From positions 248,001-312,000 of the forward strand of contig CAWKCD010000003.1 in the NCBI GenBank assembly GCA_963848035.1: a stretch of DNA of 64,000 nucleotides. The letters are read 5' to 3'. Below are positions 7,614 to 16,776 of this stretch, piece by piece; positions within the stretch are counted from its first letter, which is position 1; every line of letters starts with the position of its first letter. Under the pieces are notes generated by a model. That model was given only the letters and a program-made list of their open reading frames with translations, ran no database searches and was not told the DNA's origin. This DNA is from JAVVHH01 sp963848035. GTDB taxonomy: Bacteria; Pseudomonadota; Alphaproteobacteria; Acetobacterales; Acetobacteraceae. Position numbers and translations under genes: made by a program.

Positions 7614-10282
7614 TGCCCGAGCCTTTCGAGGATGGCCGGGACGTGGACCTGGTCGCCTTTATAGTTGCCGGTCAGGGCGTACATGACGAGGTTGACGCCG
7701 AAGCGATAGGCCAGGGTGCGCTGCCGCGCGCCGCCGGGGATGGTGGCGTAAGGGTTGCGGCCGGAGGCGTCGATGGCCCACGCGGCGGCCCAGTCGTGGC
7801 CGCCGATGATGACGGGGCTGACGCTGTCGTTGGCGCGGTCCTGCGCGCGCTGGACCCAGACGGTATCGCCGGCGAAGCGGCCGGGGAATTCCTGCAGGAG
7901 ATAGAAGGCGCGGGCGATGACGTGGTCACTGGTGAGCGGGGTGAGCGGAGGGACGTTCAGGCCGGTCGACACGCGCTTGAGCGCGGCGGCGGTGCCGGGG
8001 GCAAAACCGTCACCGCTGCCGCCGTCTCGAGTGTCGATGAGGATGATCCCGCCGTCGCGGGTGAACTCGTTGAGGGACTCGATGGCGTGGGGCGACATCG
8101 TCGTATCGGCCGTGATGGGCCAGTAGAGCAGGGGATAAAAGCTGAGGTCGTCCTCGCCGGGGGTCACAGCCACCGGATCGGCGAGGGTGACCGCGGTGCG
8201 GCGGTTGACGTAGATCGACAGGCCCTGCAGGCCGGATTTCGAGGTTCCGTCAACCGTGGCGTCGCCGGTTTGGACGTAGGCGAGGCGGGTCGCCAGCGAT
8301 TTGTATTGGTCGTCGTCGGCCGCGTGGGCAGGGGAGAGCGCGGCGAGGAGCAGGATGGCGCCAATGGTGGCCGGTCTGAGCCAGAGCTTGCCGCGCAGCC
8401 ACAGCGAGATCAGCAGGTCCATGACAAGGAGCACGATGGCGGCGGCCAGCAGGGACGGGCCGAGCGCGCGTTCGGACTCAACGGCGGTGAGGGTCTCGGC
8501 GGTAGCGCCGTCGGCGACGGCTTCTGGTTGCAGGGGCGGGAGCGCGGTGCCGAGGTTGAGTGTGCGCCGTCCGGTCTGAGGACCGTAGATCCCGGGGGGA
8601 TGCACGGCGGAAACCGTGAGCTGCTCGATCGCCCCGCCGGGGATCGCGGTGGCGGCTTGCGGCGGAGCAGCAAGGGTGCCGAAGCCGTCCAGCGTCTCGA
8701 CCGGCGGGAGAAGCGAGTCTTCCTTGGCGGCAGCGACGCCAGCGGAGAGGTCGACCAGTCGGCGGAGCATGTCGACGAACAGGCCGGAGAGGGGGAGGTT
8801 GGACCAGTCGGCGTTGCCGGTAACGCCGAAAAGGACGATGCGGCCGGCGCCCAAGGTGGTGGCGGTGACGAGCGGGGTGCCGTCGAGAAGCTTGGCCCAG
8901 GTATGGGCGGCCAGGTCCGCCGAGGGTTCGGCCAGAACCTGTCGGCTCACCTTCACCTCCTCGGGCACTTTCAGACCGGCGAACGGCGATTCCGCGGGGA
9001 ATGGCGCCAACCCGGCGGGCTCGCTCCACGACAACGCGCCGCCGAGCTGACGGTCGCCGGCGAGGAGTTTGACGGGGAGGAGCGGATCGTCGTGCGTCGC
9101 CTCGGTGCTGGCTTCGGCCATGCGCGGGCCGGCGAATCGGACGAGAAGACCGCCTTTCTTGACCCAGTCGGTCAGCGCGGCGGCGTCTTCTCCTTCGAGC
9201 GGGACATCGGCGAGCACGAGGACGGAAACCGGGCGGGAAAGCAGTTCGGAGAGCGTGCCTTCGCGCAGTTCGGTGAATGGGGTGAGCGCCCGGCGGGGGT
9301 AAAACAGGGAGCCGATGAGCGGGGTGTTGGCGCCTTCCTGTTCGGCCAGGAGGCCGACGGGCCGGCGGCGCCAGCGTTCATCGAGCAGCATCACCGAACC
9401 GGCGGAGGGCGGTCCTTCGAGCAACAACCGGGAGATCTCGTTGCGGATCTCGGGCGGCAGCTTGATCTCGGCCTCGGTGGCAGTCGCGCCGGCTTTCATC
9501 ACTGCATCGGCCCGGGCCAGCGTCCGTCCGTCGCCAGTTTGGGCGAGCACGGCAACGGGATGATCGAGCGCCTGCGGGAAGGACTCGACCCGAGCGACGA
9601 GCCGGTCCGCCTCCACGCGGGGCGAGCGGAGCGCGGCGACGGTGACCGGATCGGGCCGCAACTCGCGGACAGGGCCGGCGGCAGCAAGGGCGCGGGCGAA
9701 CGGGACATCGCCCGCGGTCGCAACGGCATCGGCAATATAGAGGACGGTGCCGGCGCGCACCCCGTCCAGCGCGGCGGCAGCGGCCGGGCGGTCGGGCGGC
9801 CAGGGCTTGGGGCGGATGGCCGCAAGGCGGGTGCGGAGTTCCGGCACCGGCATGGCGGGCGTGAGCTTCGGCGCCGCATTCGATTCGGAGCGCGACGTGG
9901 TCAGCAGCATGGCTTGGCGGCCGGCGCGGTCGGCGCGGTCAAGCGCACGTTCGGCGGCGGTCATGCGGGTGGTCCAGTCGGGGGCCGAGGCCCAGCCGTC
10001 GTCGAGCACCAGCAGCAGCGGACCGCTGCCCGTCAGCCCGGCGGCCGCGTCGAGCACCGGGCCCGCGAGGCCGATGATGAGCAGGGCCGCGGTGACGACG
10101 CGGAGCAGCAGCAGCCACCAGGGGGTCCGGGCGGCAGTTTGCTCGTCAGCGCGCAGACCGAGCAGAAGGCGGATTGCCGGAAAGCTCTGTGTTTTCGGCG
10201 CCGGCGGGGTGACCCGCAGCAGCCACCAGAGGATCGGCAGGCCGGCGAGCGCCAGAAGCAAGAGCGGCGCGGTAAAGATCAT
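7610..10282 (-). CDS. BatA-domain and DUF4159-domain membrane protein
   Basis: The 890-residue protein opens with the aerotolerance-regulator N-terminal (BatA) domain: helix MIFTAPLLLLALAGLPILWW, the TPPAPK segment, then helix TPWWLLLLRVVTAALLIIGL to about residue 77. A long periplasmic or cytoplasmic region with a VWA-like fold follows (LLLVLDDGWASAPDW). Two further helices lie around residues 620-680. The C-terminal 200 residues form DUF4159, with FYPLLYWPITADT and GGIILIDTRDGGSGDGF. The ATG at 10282 was chosen because it overlaps the DUF58 stop by four bases and starts the BatA helix; an upstream ATG would add a non-homologous extension. This is the usual partner of MoxR and DUF58 proteins in alphaproteobacteria. 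The biochemical role is unknown. Confidence 0.88.
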   Translation of the reverse strand: MIFTAPLLLLALAGLPILWWLLRVTPPAPKTQSFPAIRLLLGLRADEQTAARTPWWLLLLRVVTAALLIIGLAGPVLDAAAGLTGSGPLLLVLDDGWASAPDWTTRMTAAERALDRADRAGRQAMLLTTSRSESNAAPKLTPAMPVPELRTRLAAIRPKPWPPDRPAAAAALDGVRAGTVLYIADAVATAGDVPFARALAAAGPVRELRPDPVTVAALRSPRVEADRLVARVESFPQALDHPVAVLAQTGDGRTLARADAVMKAGATATEAEIKLPPEIRNEISRLLLEGPPSAGSVMLLDERWRRRPVGLLAEQEGANTPLIGSLFYPRRALTPFTELREGTLSELLSRPVSVLVLADVPLEGEDAAALTDWVKKGGLLVRFAGPRMAEASTEATHDDPLLPVKLLAGDRQLGGALSWSEPAGLAPFPAESPFAGLKVPEEVKVSRQVLAEPSADLAAHTWAKLLDGTPLVTATTLGAGRIVLFGVTGNADWSNLPLSGLFVDMLRRLVDLSAGVAAAKEDSLLPPVETLDGFGTLAAPPQAATAIPGGAIEQLTVSAVHPPGIYGPQTGRRTLNLGTALPPLQPEAVADGATAETLTAVESERALGPSLLAAAIVLLVMDLLISLWLRGKLWLRPATIGAILLLAALSPAHAADDDQYKSLATRLAYVQTGDATVDGTSKSGLQGLSIYVNRRTAVTLADPVAVTPGEDDLSFYPLLYWPITADTTMSPHAIESLNEFTRDGGIILIDTRDGGSGDGFAPGTAAALKRVSTGLNVPPLTPLTSDHVIARAFYLLQEFPGRFAGDTVWVQRAQDRANDSVSPVIIGGHDWAAAWAIDASGRNPYATIPGGARQRTLAYRFGVNLVMYALTGNYKGDQVHVPAILERLGQ

Positions 10283-11148
10283 GGGCTGGAGAGCGCCATG
10301 TAGGTGGCGAGCAAGGCGTTCTCCGGGGGCGCGTCGGTGCGGTGCGTGCCGAAGCCCCACCCCACGGCTTTGCAAAGAGCGCCGAGACCGTCGAGCTGCG
10401 TCTTGAGCGCCTCGCCATACGCCTCGCGGACGCCCTCGACGCGGGAGACGAGCGCGTCGTTCTCCCGTTCGAGGCCTTTGAAGCGGACACGGCCGGAGTA
10501 GGGCAGCAGGGTCTCGGCCGGATCGAGGACCTGCAGGAGGTGGCCGGAGACGGGGATGGCGGCGAGAGCGGTGACAGTTGCCTGGATATCGTCGAGCGGG
10601 GCGAGGAAATCGCCGATCAGGAGGACGCGGGCGTGACGCGGCATGGGGACGATCGGCGGGACGCCTTCGCCGCCTTGCAGCGCGGACACGCCTTCAGCGA
10701 GGTCTTCGAGCGCGAAGCGGCCGCCGCGGAGGCGGGGCGGGCCGCCGATCAGCCGCACGCGCTCGCCACCGCGGAGCAGGAGCGACGCGGTGGCGAGGAG
10801 GAGGAGTTCAGCGCGCTCGCGCTTGAAGGGAACGGCCGCGCCGGAGCGCCATTCCATGCTCGGCGAGGCATCGCGCCAGAGAAAGACGGTTTGAGCAGCC
10901 TCCCACTCGGTCTCGCGGATGAAAGAGCGGTCGGATTTGGCGCTGGCGCGCCAGTCGATGCGGGTGTGGGTGTCGCCAGGGGCGAAGGGCCGGAACTGCC
11001 AGAAACTGTCGCCTTGGCCCACCCGGCGGCGGCCGTGCACGCCCTGGGCGACGGTCGCGGCCACGCGCTGCGCTGCAACGAGCAGCGGTGGCAGGCGGGC
11101 GCCGAGAGCTTCGGCCCGCCGTGCTTGACGGAAGGCGACGTCGTTCAA
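10279..11148 (-). CDS. DUF58-domain protein of the MoxR cluster
   Basis: 289 residues. The DUF58 signature QFRPFAPGDTHTRIDWRASA is at 51-70, followed by a VWA-like beta strand and metal site VFLWRDASPSMEW near 88-100 and LLLATASLLLRGGERV. DUF58 proteins are cytoplasmic partners of MoxR ATPases, thought to act as adaptors that bring client proteins to the chaperone. The gene overlaps both neighbours by four bases (ATGA at each junction), which points to translational coupling within the moxR operon. Family membership is sure; the client is not known. Confidence 0.92.
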   Translation of the reverse strand: MNDVAFRQARRAEALGARLPPLLVAAQRVAATVAQGVHGRRRVGQGDSFWQFRPFAPGDTHTRIDWRASAKSDRSFIRETEWEAAQTVFLWRDASPSMEWRSGAAVPFKRERAELLLLATASLLLRGGERVRLIGGPPRLRGGRFALEDLAEGVSALQGGEGVPPIVPMPRHARVLLIGDFLAPLDDIQATVTALAAIPVSGHLLQVLDPAETLLPYSGRVRFKGLERENDALVSRVEGVREAYGEALKTQLDGLGALCKAVGWGFGTHRTDAPPENALLATYMALSSP

Positions 11149-12134
11149 ACGGCCTGCCCGACGAGCCCGTCGATCACTTCGGGTAGGCCGACGCCTTCGG
11201 CTCGGGCGGAGAAGTTGAGCGCCATACGATGCCGGAGGACCGCGTGGGCGAGGGCCGCGACGTCATCCAGGCTGGGAGCGAGGCGGCCATCGAGCACGGC
11301 GCGGGCGCGGCAGGCGAGCATGAGGGATTGCGCCGCGCGGGGGCCGGGGCCCCAGGCGACGTGTCGGCGGACTGCGTCCTGTGCGGTCAGCTCGGGGCGG
11401 CCTTCGCGGACGAGGTTGAGGATCGCGTCGACCACCTTCTCGCCGACCGGGACGCGGCGGATCAACGCCTGGGCAGCGATCAGCTCGTCGGCGGCCAGCA
11501 CGGGGCGGGCTTTCTCGAGCGCGGCGCCGGTGGTGGCGATCAGCATGGTGCGTTCGGCATCGCGGTCGGGGTAGCCGACCTCGATCTGCAGCAGGAACCG
11601 GTCGAGCTGGGCTTCCGGGAGGGGGTAGGTGCCTTCCTGCTCGATCGGGTTCTGGGTGGCGAGCACGTGGAAGGGTGTCGGCAGCTTGTGTTCGACGCCG
11701 CCGACGGCGACGCGGCGTTCCTGCATCGCCTGGAGCAGGGCCGATTGGGTGCGGGGGCTGGCGCGGTTGATCTCGTCGGCCATCAGCAGCTGGCAGAACA
11801 CCGGGCCGGGGATGAAGCGGAAGCTGCGGCGGCCAGCGCCGTCATCGTCCAACACTTCGGAGCCGGTGATGTCGGCCGGCATCAGGTCGGGGGTGAACTG
11901 CACCCGTTTGGGCTCGAGGCCGAGGACGGTGCCGAGGGTGTCGACGAGCAATGTCTTGCCGAGGCCCGGGACGCCGACCAGCAGCGCGTGGCCACCGGAT
12001 AGAAGGGTGACGAGCACCTGCTCGACCACCTCCTCCTGGCCGAAGATGACGCGGCCGATTTCCGCTCGGGCGGTCACGATACGGCTGCCGAGCCGCTCGA
12101 TCTCGCCGACTAGTCCCGCTGCCCCATCACTCAT
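11145..12134 (-). CDS. MoxR-family AAA+ ATPase
   Basis: 329 residues. Walker A GVPGLGKT is at 54-61 and Walker B LLMADEINRASPRTQSALLQ begins near 117 with the DE pair at 120-121. The sensor-1 region follows in VLATQNPIEQEGTYPLPEAQ, which is the classic MoxR signature. The C-terminal lid domain contains SPRTQ-type and HRMALNFSARAEG segments. MoxR ATPases act as chaperones for metal insertion or assembly of secreted or membrane complexes. It is the first gene of the minus-strand cluster; divergent DUF1285 starts 130 bases away, so the promoter must lie in 12135-12263, although I see no clear -35/-10 pair there. Confidence 0.95.
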   Translation of the reverse strand: MSDGAAGLVGEIERLGSRIVTARAEIGRVIFGQEEVVEQVLVTLLSGGHALLVGVPGLGKTLLVDTLGTVLGLEPKRVQFTPDLMPADITGSEVLDDDGAGRRSFRFIPGPVFCQLLMADEINRASPRTQSALLQAMQERRVAVGGVEHKLPTPFHVLATQNPIEQEGTYPLPEAQLDRFLLQIEVGYPDRDAERTMLIATTGAALEKARPVLAADELIAAQALIRRVPVGEKVVDAILNLVREGRPELTAQDAVRRHVAWGPGPRAAQSLMLACRARAVLDGRLAPSLDDVAALAHAVLRHRMALNFSARAEGVGLPEVIDGLVGQAV

Positions 12135-12263
12135 TCAGACCGATCCTTCGCGACTGCAGCGCATCCTCTTACGAAGTGTGGCCGATTAGCTCTTTCATCA
12201 ACGGGGGTCAGCTTCCTATATCGCGAGGCCAGACGGAAGCACGCTTGCCGTGGAGACGCAGTC

Positions 12264-12855
12264 GTGAATGATGGCACGAATCACCTGTTGGATGTCGAAC
12301 CGGAGGCTGCACTGCCGTGCAATCGCCCAACGTCGGCGGTCGCCGATCGAATGCGGCGATCTGCCATTTGTGATCAAGCGTGACGGCACTTGGCTCTATC
12401 GCGGCACGCCGATCGGGCGGCGCGAGCTGGTGTGCTTGTTCAGCTCGGTTTTGAAGCGGGAAGCGGATGGGTCGTATTGGCTCGAGACGCCGGCCGAGCG
12501 CGGGCGCATCGAAGTCGAGGACGTGCCGTGGCTGGCGGTCGAGATGGACTGGACCGGGGTTGGGCCGGGGCAGGTGCTGTCCTTCCGCACCAATGTGGAC
12601 CAGGTCGTGGCGGCGGGGCCGGATCATCCGATCACCATCCGGCATCCATGCCTGGATTGCGATCCGATTCCTTACATTGAAATACGGCGCGGGGCGGGTG
12701 GGCCGCCGATCGAGGCGCGGATCTCGCGCGCGGTGTATTACGAGCTGGCAGCGTTGGCGGTGCCGGGCGAGATCTGCGGGCGCCGGGTTCTGGGTGTGTG
12801 GAGCCAGCATCGGTTCTTTTCGCTCGGTGACCTGCCGGTCTGCGGCGAGACGTAA
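12264..12855 (+). CDS. DUF1285-family protein, probable one-base insertion near the 5' end
   Basis: The body matches DUF1285: IECGDLPFVIKRDGTWLYRG, PIGRRELVCLFSSVLKRE, YWLETPAERGRIEVEDVPWL and QVLSFRTNVDQVVAAGPDHP. The function of this small cytoplasmic family is unknown. In the frame of the body, the only early start (ATG at 12268) gives a Cys/Arg-rich leader (MMARITCWMSNRR) unlike the family. The GTG at 12264 in the neighbouring frame gives NDGTNHLLDVEPEAALPCNR and TSAV, and reads smoothly into PIECGDLPF if one C near 12341 is removed. I therefore give the start as 12264 and regard the frame as broken by a one-base insertion. The repaired protein would be 196 residues. Confidence 0.75.
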
Positions 12856-12890
12856 ACGTCTCCTCGCGGAGCGCGCTATAGAGTTGCCCC

Positions 12891-13511
12891 ATGGACATCG
12901 ATCTCATCCGTGCCCGCCTGGCGAGCGACCCGGCGACCGCGCCTGCCGAGGCGATCGCCTCGGTCGTGACGTCGGACGACGCCGCGGACCTCATCTCGAA
13001 GCCGCTGGTGGCGGCGGCGGTCCTGGTGCCGATCGTCCATGGCGATGCACCAGGCATCCTGCTGACGAAGCGGACGTCGCATCTTTCGGCCCATGCGGGC
13101 CAGGTCGCGTTTCCGGGTGGTCGGATCGATCCGGAGGATGAATCGCCGGAAGCGGCGGCGTTGCGGGAGGCGTTCGAAGAGATCGGACTGGCGCCGACGC
13201 AACCGGAATTGCTGGGACGGTTGCCGGATTATGTGACCGGGACCGGGTTCAGGATCACGCCCGTGCTGGCGCTGCTGCCGGGGCCGCTGGATTTGGCGCC
13301 CAATCCGGCCGAAGTCGAGGCGATCTTCACCCTGCCGCTGAGCGTGTTGCTCGATCCAGCGGCGCCGGAGCGCCGTCGCGCCGAGTTCCGCGGCCGGTCG
13401 CGGGAATTCTGGGTCTGGCCGCATACCGAGCATTATATCTGGGGGGCGACTGCCGCGATCCTGGTGCACTTGGCGCACCGCCTTCGGACCGAGGCGCGGG
13501 CGGCGGCATGA
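12891..13511 (+). CDS. Nudix hydrolase, CoA pyrophosphatase type
   Basis: 206 residues. The UPF0035 signature specific to CoA-hydrolysing Nudix enzymes is visible as LLTKRTSHLSAHAGQVAFPG from about residue 57, followed by the Nudix helix GGRIDPEDESPEAAALREAF and EEIGL at about 76-100 with the metal-binding REXXEE core. Such enzymes cleave CoA and its derivatives to phosphopantetheine and 3',5'-ADP and limit oxidised CoA. The stop overlaps the next start by four bases (ATGA), so this gene is coupled to the small membrane protein and to cca downstream. Confidence 0.92.
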   Translation: MDIDLIRARLASDPATAPAEAIASVVTSDDAADLISKPLVAAAVLVPIVHGDAPGILLTKRTSHLSAHAGQVAFPGGRIDPEDESPEAAALREAFEEIGLAPTQPELLGRLPDYVTGTGFRITPVLALLPGPLDLAPNPAEVEAIFTLPLSVLLDPAAPERRRAEFRGRSREFWVWPHTEHYIWGATAAILVHLAHRLRTEARAAA

Positions 13512-13753
13512 CCCGGGTGATCGAGGCGGCGCTGCTTCTGACGCCGCTGATCGCCTATGTGCTCTGGCGCTATCTGGTCCATCGCGGAATCCCGAACCCT
13601 TCACGGCGGACGTTGATCGTGCTTTCGGCGGTGATCACGGCGCTGGGCGCCGGGCTGGTGTGGACCAGCCTGACCGAGCGGGACCCGGCGGGGACGCGCT
13701 ACGTGCCGGCGCATGTGGAGAACGGCCGCATCATTCCCGGCCATGGCTCATGA
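13508..13753 (+). CDS. Small two-helix membrane protein, DUF6111-like
   Basis: 81 residues with a first helix VIEAALLLTPLIAYVLWRYL and a second TLIVLSAVITALGAGLVW, then a hydrophilic tail with the conserved-looking RDPAGTRYVPAHVENGRIIP. This tail (GxxYVPAxxxxGxxxPG) is typical of the alphaproteobacterial DUF6111 family found beside CoA pyrophosphatase and cca. Function is unknown. It overlaps both neighbours: its start overlaps the Nudix stop by four bases, and its stop TGA (13751-13753) overlaps the cca ATG at 13750. Confidence 0.8.
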   Translation: MTRVIEAALLLTPLIAYVLWRYLVHRGIPNPSRRTLIVLSAVITALGAGLVWTSLTERDPAGTRYVPAHVENGRIIPGHGS

Positions 13754-14937
13754 ACGACGGACCGGCGCTCCATATCGCGCCGCCGCCGTTCCTCGCCGAT
13801 CCGGGTCTGGCAGCGGTGCTGGATGCGCTGCCGCGGGCGCGGATGGTGGGTGGTTGCGTGAGGGACGCGCTGGCTGGGCGCGACGTCGCCGATGTGGATC
13901 TGGCGACGCCGGATAGTCCGGAGCAAGTGGTCGAGGCGCTGGCGGCCGCTGGGCTCAAATCGGCGCCGACCGGGCTACAGCATGGAACGGTTACCGCCAT
14001 CAGCGATCATCGCGGGTTCGAAGTGACGACGCTGCGACGCGACGTGCAGACGGACGGGCGGCACGCTTCGGTCGAGTGGATCGACGATTGGCGTGTCGAC
14101 GCGGCACGGCGAGATTTCACGATCAACGCGATGTCGATGACGCGGGGCGGCGATGTCTACGACTATTTCGGCGGCTCGGCGGACCTGCGGGCGGGCCGAG
14201 TGCGGTTCGTCGGCGAGGCGCGGGCGCGGATCGCGGAAGATTATCTGCGGGTCCTTCGCTTCTTCAGGTTCCAGGCGAGATATGGGACGCAAGAGCCTGA
14301 TCACTCGACGTTGCATGCTTTGCGGGACGGGGTTGCCGGGCTGGCCATCCTATCGCCGGAGCGGGTCTGGAGCGAGCTCAAGCGGATCCTGCTGGCGCCG
14401 GACCCGGCGGCGTCAGTGCGGCTGATGGCGGAGTTGGGCGTGCTGAGCGCGGTCCTGCCGGAGGCAGTGGACGCTGATGCGCTGGGGCGTCTGGTAGTAG
14501 CGGGAGCGCCGGCGGATCCGATGCTGCGGCTGGCCGCGCTTGCGCCAAGCGCTGGGCCCGGGTTGGCGGACCGGTTGCGGCTTTCGTCCGCGGAGCGTGC
14601 GAGGTTGGCGGCTTTGGCCGAGCCGGCGCCGGCGATGTCGCTGGATGGCGCGGACCTGCGGCGTGCGCTGGCGGATACGCCGGGCGAGGTTCTGGCGCTG
14701 CGGTCTTGGCTGGCGCATGGGGCGGAGGGCGGGGCGTTGCGGGCGCGGATCGCGGCCACGAAGCGGCCGATTTTCGCGTTGGCGGGGCGGGATGCTGTCG
14801 CGTTGGGCGTGCCGCCGGGGCCTTCGGTCGGCGCGCTGATCCGCGAGGTTCGGGCATGGTGGATGGAGGGCGGCTGCCAGGCGACGCCCGCGGCGACGCG
14901 TGCGGAACTGGCCCGGCGGATCGCCGCAGCGGCCTGA
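13750..14937 (+). CDS. cca: tRNA nucleotidyltransferase / poly(A) polymerase-family protein
   Basis: 395 residues. The nucleotidyltransferase head shows VGGCVRDALAG from residue 33 and the metal-binding DVD at 48-50 (ADVDLATPD), followed by ARRDFTINAMSM and YDYFGGSADL; then the RNA- and nucleotide-binding part EDYLRVLRFFRFQARYG. These are the CCA-adding/poly(A) polymerase family motifs of class II enzymes. The usual role is adding or repairing the 3' CCA of tRNAs. The start at 13750 overlaps the upstream stop and was preferred to the far upstream ATG in the same frame. The tRNA-Leu gene in this window already encodes CCA, so repair may be the main job. The C-terminal 100 residues are less conserved, as in the alphaproteobacterial form. 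Confidence 0.92.
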   Translation: MNDGPALHIAPPPFLADPGLAAVLDALPRARMVGGCVRDALAGRDVADVDLATPDSPEQVVEALAAAGLKSAPTGLQHGTVTAISDHRGFEVTTLRRDVQTDGRHASVEWIDDWRVDAARRDFTINAMSMTRGGDVYDYFGGSADLRAGRVRFVGEARARIAEDYLRVLRFFRFQARYGTQEPDHSTLHALRDGVAGLAILSPERVWSELKRILLAPDPAASVRLMAELGVLSAVLPEAVDADALGRLVVAGAPADPMLRLAALAPSAGPGLADRLRLSSAERARLAALAEPAPAMSLDGADLRRALADTPGEVLALRSWLAHGAEGGALRARIAATKRPIFALAGRDAVALGVPPGPSVGALIREVRAWWMEGGCQATPAATRAELARRIAAAA

Positions 14938-14979
14938 GCCGGACTGGCGCGGACCGCTCACGCTCTGTAAACGCCCGGC

Positions 14980-16743
14980 ATGGATGCCACCCCGATCGGC
15001 CCGATCGCCGCCGACCACGGCACACGAACGCTCATGCGGCGGCTATGGCGCGAGCATCTGCGGCATCACCGCGCGCAACTGCTCGTCATCCTGGTGCTGA
15101 CCGGACTGGTGGCCGGGCTCACCGGGCTTTATCCGATCGTGATCGATCGGGCGATCTCGATGTTCGTCGCGCGTGACCAGCGCATCCTCTACCAGGTGCC
15201 GGTGATCGTCGTGATCATCACGGCCGCCAAGTCCGCGGCGCAATTCTTCCAGACCGTCGCGGTTCAGCAACTGGTGCTGCAGGTGATCCGGGAGCTGCAG
15301 GAGCGCTTGTTCGTCCATCTGGCGCGGGCGGACCTCGTGCAAGTCGAGCGGGAGCCGCCAGCGCAACTCGCAGCGCGCTTCACGACGGATGCCACGCTGA
15401 TCCGCGAGGCGTTGACGCGGGCGGTGAACGGACTGCGCGACGGGATCATGATCATCGGGCTGGTGGGCTCGATGTTGTATCTGGATTGGACGCTATTTTT
15501 GATCGCAGCGGCGATGTATCCGCTCGCCGCGATCCCGATCCAGCGGCTAGGCAAGCGGATCCGGAGGTCGTCGGGCGGGATGCAGGAGCAGATGGGGGAG
15601 ACGGCCGCCTTCCTCTATCAAAGCTTTGCTCAAGCGCGGACGGTCCGGGCTTACCGGCTCGAGGATGTCGAGGCGGAGCGGGCGAGTCGGGCTTTCGAGC
15701 GGCTCTATGTGGCGCTGCTGCGGATGACACGGAACCGGGCGTTCCTGGACCCGATGCTTGAAGTGCTGGGTGGGACCGCGGTGGCGCTGGTGATCGGGTT
15801 CGCGGGTTGGCGCGCGGCGGTCGGCGTGGGCGGCATCGGGAATTTCTCAGGCTTCATCAGTGCGTTGCTGTTGGCGGCGCAACCGCTTCGGGCCTTGGGG
15901 TCGCTCAATGCGGCTTTGCAGGAGGGGCTGGCAGGGCTGGCCCGGGTGTTCGGGGTGGTGGACGAGCAGCCGCTGGTGCGGGAGCGGGCGGGCGCGGTGG
16001 CGCTGCCGCCGGGTCGTGGGCATTTGCGGTTCGAAAACGTCGCGTATGCGTATCCGGATGGACGGACGGGGCTGCGGGACTTGAGCTTCGATGCGGCGCC
16101 GGGCCTGACAGTGGCTCTCGTGGGGCCGTCCGGCGCAGGCAAGAGCACCGCGTTGGCGCTGATCCCGCGGTTGGGCGACGTCCTGCGCGGGCGGATCACG
16201 ATCGATGGCGCCGACATCCGCGACGTGACGCTGTCGAGCTTGCGGGATGCGATCGCCTATGTCGGCCAGGACGCGCTGCTGTTCGACGAGACCGTGGCGG
16301 CCAATATCAGGATGGGGCGGCGGGACGCTAACGATGCGGCCGTGCATGCGGCGGCGCGGGCGGCCTATGCCGGGTTCGTGGACACGCTGCCGCAAGGGTT
16401 CGACACGCCAGTGGGCCCCGGTGGCGGCCGGCTGTCCGGCGGCCAACGGCAACGGATCGCACTGGCGCGGGCCTTGCTGCGGGATCCGCGCATCCTTCTG
16501 CTGGACGAGGCGACGAGCGCGCTCGACGCGGAAAGCGAGTCGGCGGTGCAGGACACGCTCGCGGATCTACGGCGCGGGCGGACGACGATCGTGGTGGCGC
16601 ACCGGCTCTCGACGGTCCGAGACGCCGATCTCATCGTGGCGATCGCGGATGGTGAGGCGGTCGAGCAGGGGACGCATGCCGAGTTGCTGCAGCAGGATGG
16701 GCTATATGCGCGGCTGGTCAAAACCCAGTCCTTCGCGGCTTGA
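14980..16743 (+). CDS. MsbA-like ABC exporter, fused permease-ATPase
   Basis: 587 residues: an N-terminal six-helix ABC_membrane domain (helix 1 LLVILVLTGLVAGLTGLYPI) and a C-terminal ATPase. Walker A GPSGAGKST starts at 382, signature LSGGQRQRIALARAL near 485, Walker B ILLLDEATSALD near 504, and the H-loop VVAHRLSTV. The architecture is that of homodimeric lipid or drug exporters (MsbA class). Lipid A flipping is plausible because LPS-export genes lie nearby, but the sequence does not prove the substrate. It stands alone between cca (43 bases upstream) and trpS (33 bases downstream) and may be cotranscribed with them. Confidence 0.85.
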   Translation: MDATPIGPIAADHGTRTLMRRLWREHLRHHRAQLLVILVLTGLVAGLTGLYPIVIDRAISMFVARDQRILYQVPVIVVIITAAKSAAQFFQTVAVQQLVLQVIRELQERLFVHLARADLVQVEREPPAQLAARFTTDATLIREALTRAVNGLRDGIMIIGLVGSMLYLDWTLFLIAAAMYPLAAIPIQRLGKRIRRSSGGMQEQMGETAAFLYQSFAQARTVRAYRLEDVEAERASRAFERLYVALLRMTRNRAFLDPMLEVLGGTAVALVIGFAGWRAAVGVGGIGNFSGFISALLLAAQPLRALGSLNAALQEGLAGLARVFGVVDEQPLVRERAGAVALPPGRGHLRFENVAYAYPDGRTGLRDLSFDAAPGLTVALVGPSGAGKSTALALIPRLGDVLRGRITIDGADIRDVTLSSLRDAIAYVGQDALLFDETVAANIRMGRRDANDAAVHAAARAAYAGFVDTLPQGFDTPVGPGGGRLSGGQRQRIALARALLRDPRILLLDEATSALDAESESAVQDTLADLRRGRTTIVVAHRLSTVRDADLIVAIADGEAVEQGTHAELLQQDGLYARLVKTQSFAA

Positions 16744-16776
16744 CCGAGGGGGCCGGGGCGGACACAAAGCCGCCCC

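Noticed and set aside
7595..10303. A 902-codon plus-strand frame
   Set aside because: It is antisense to the DUF4159 gene, rich in Gly, Arg, Asp and Gln, and has no recognisable domain.
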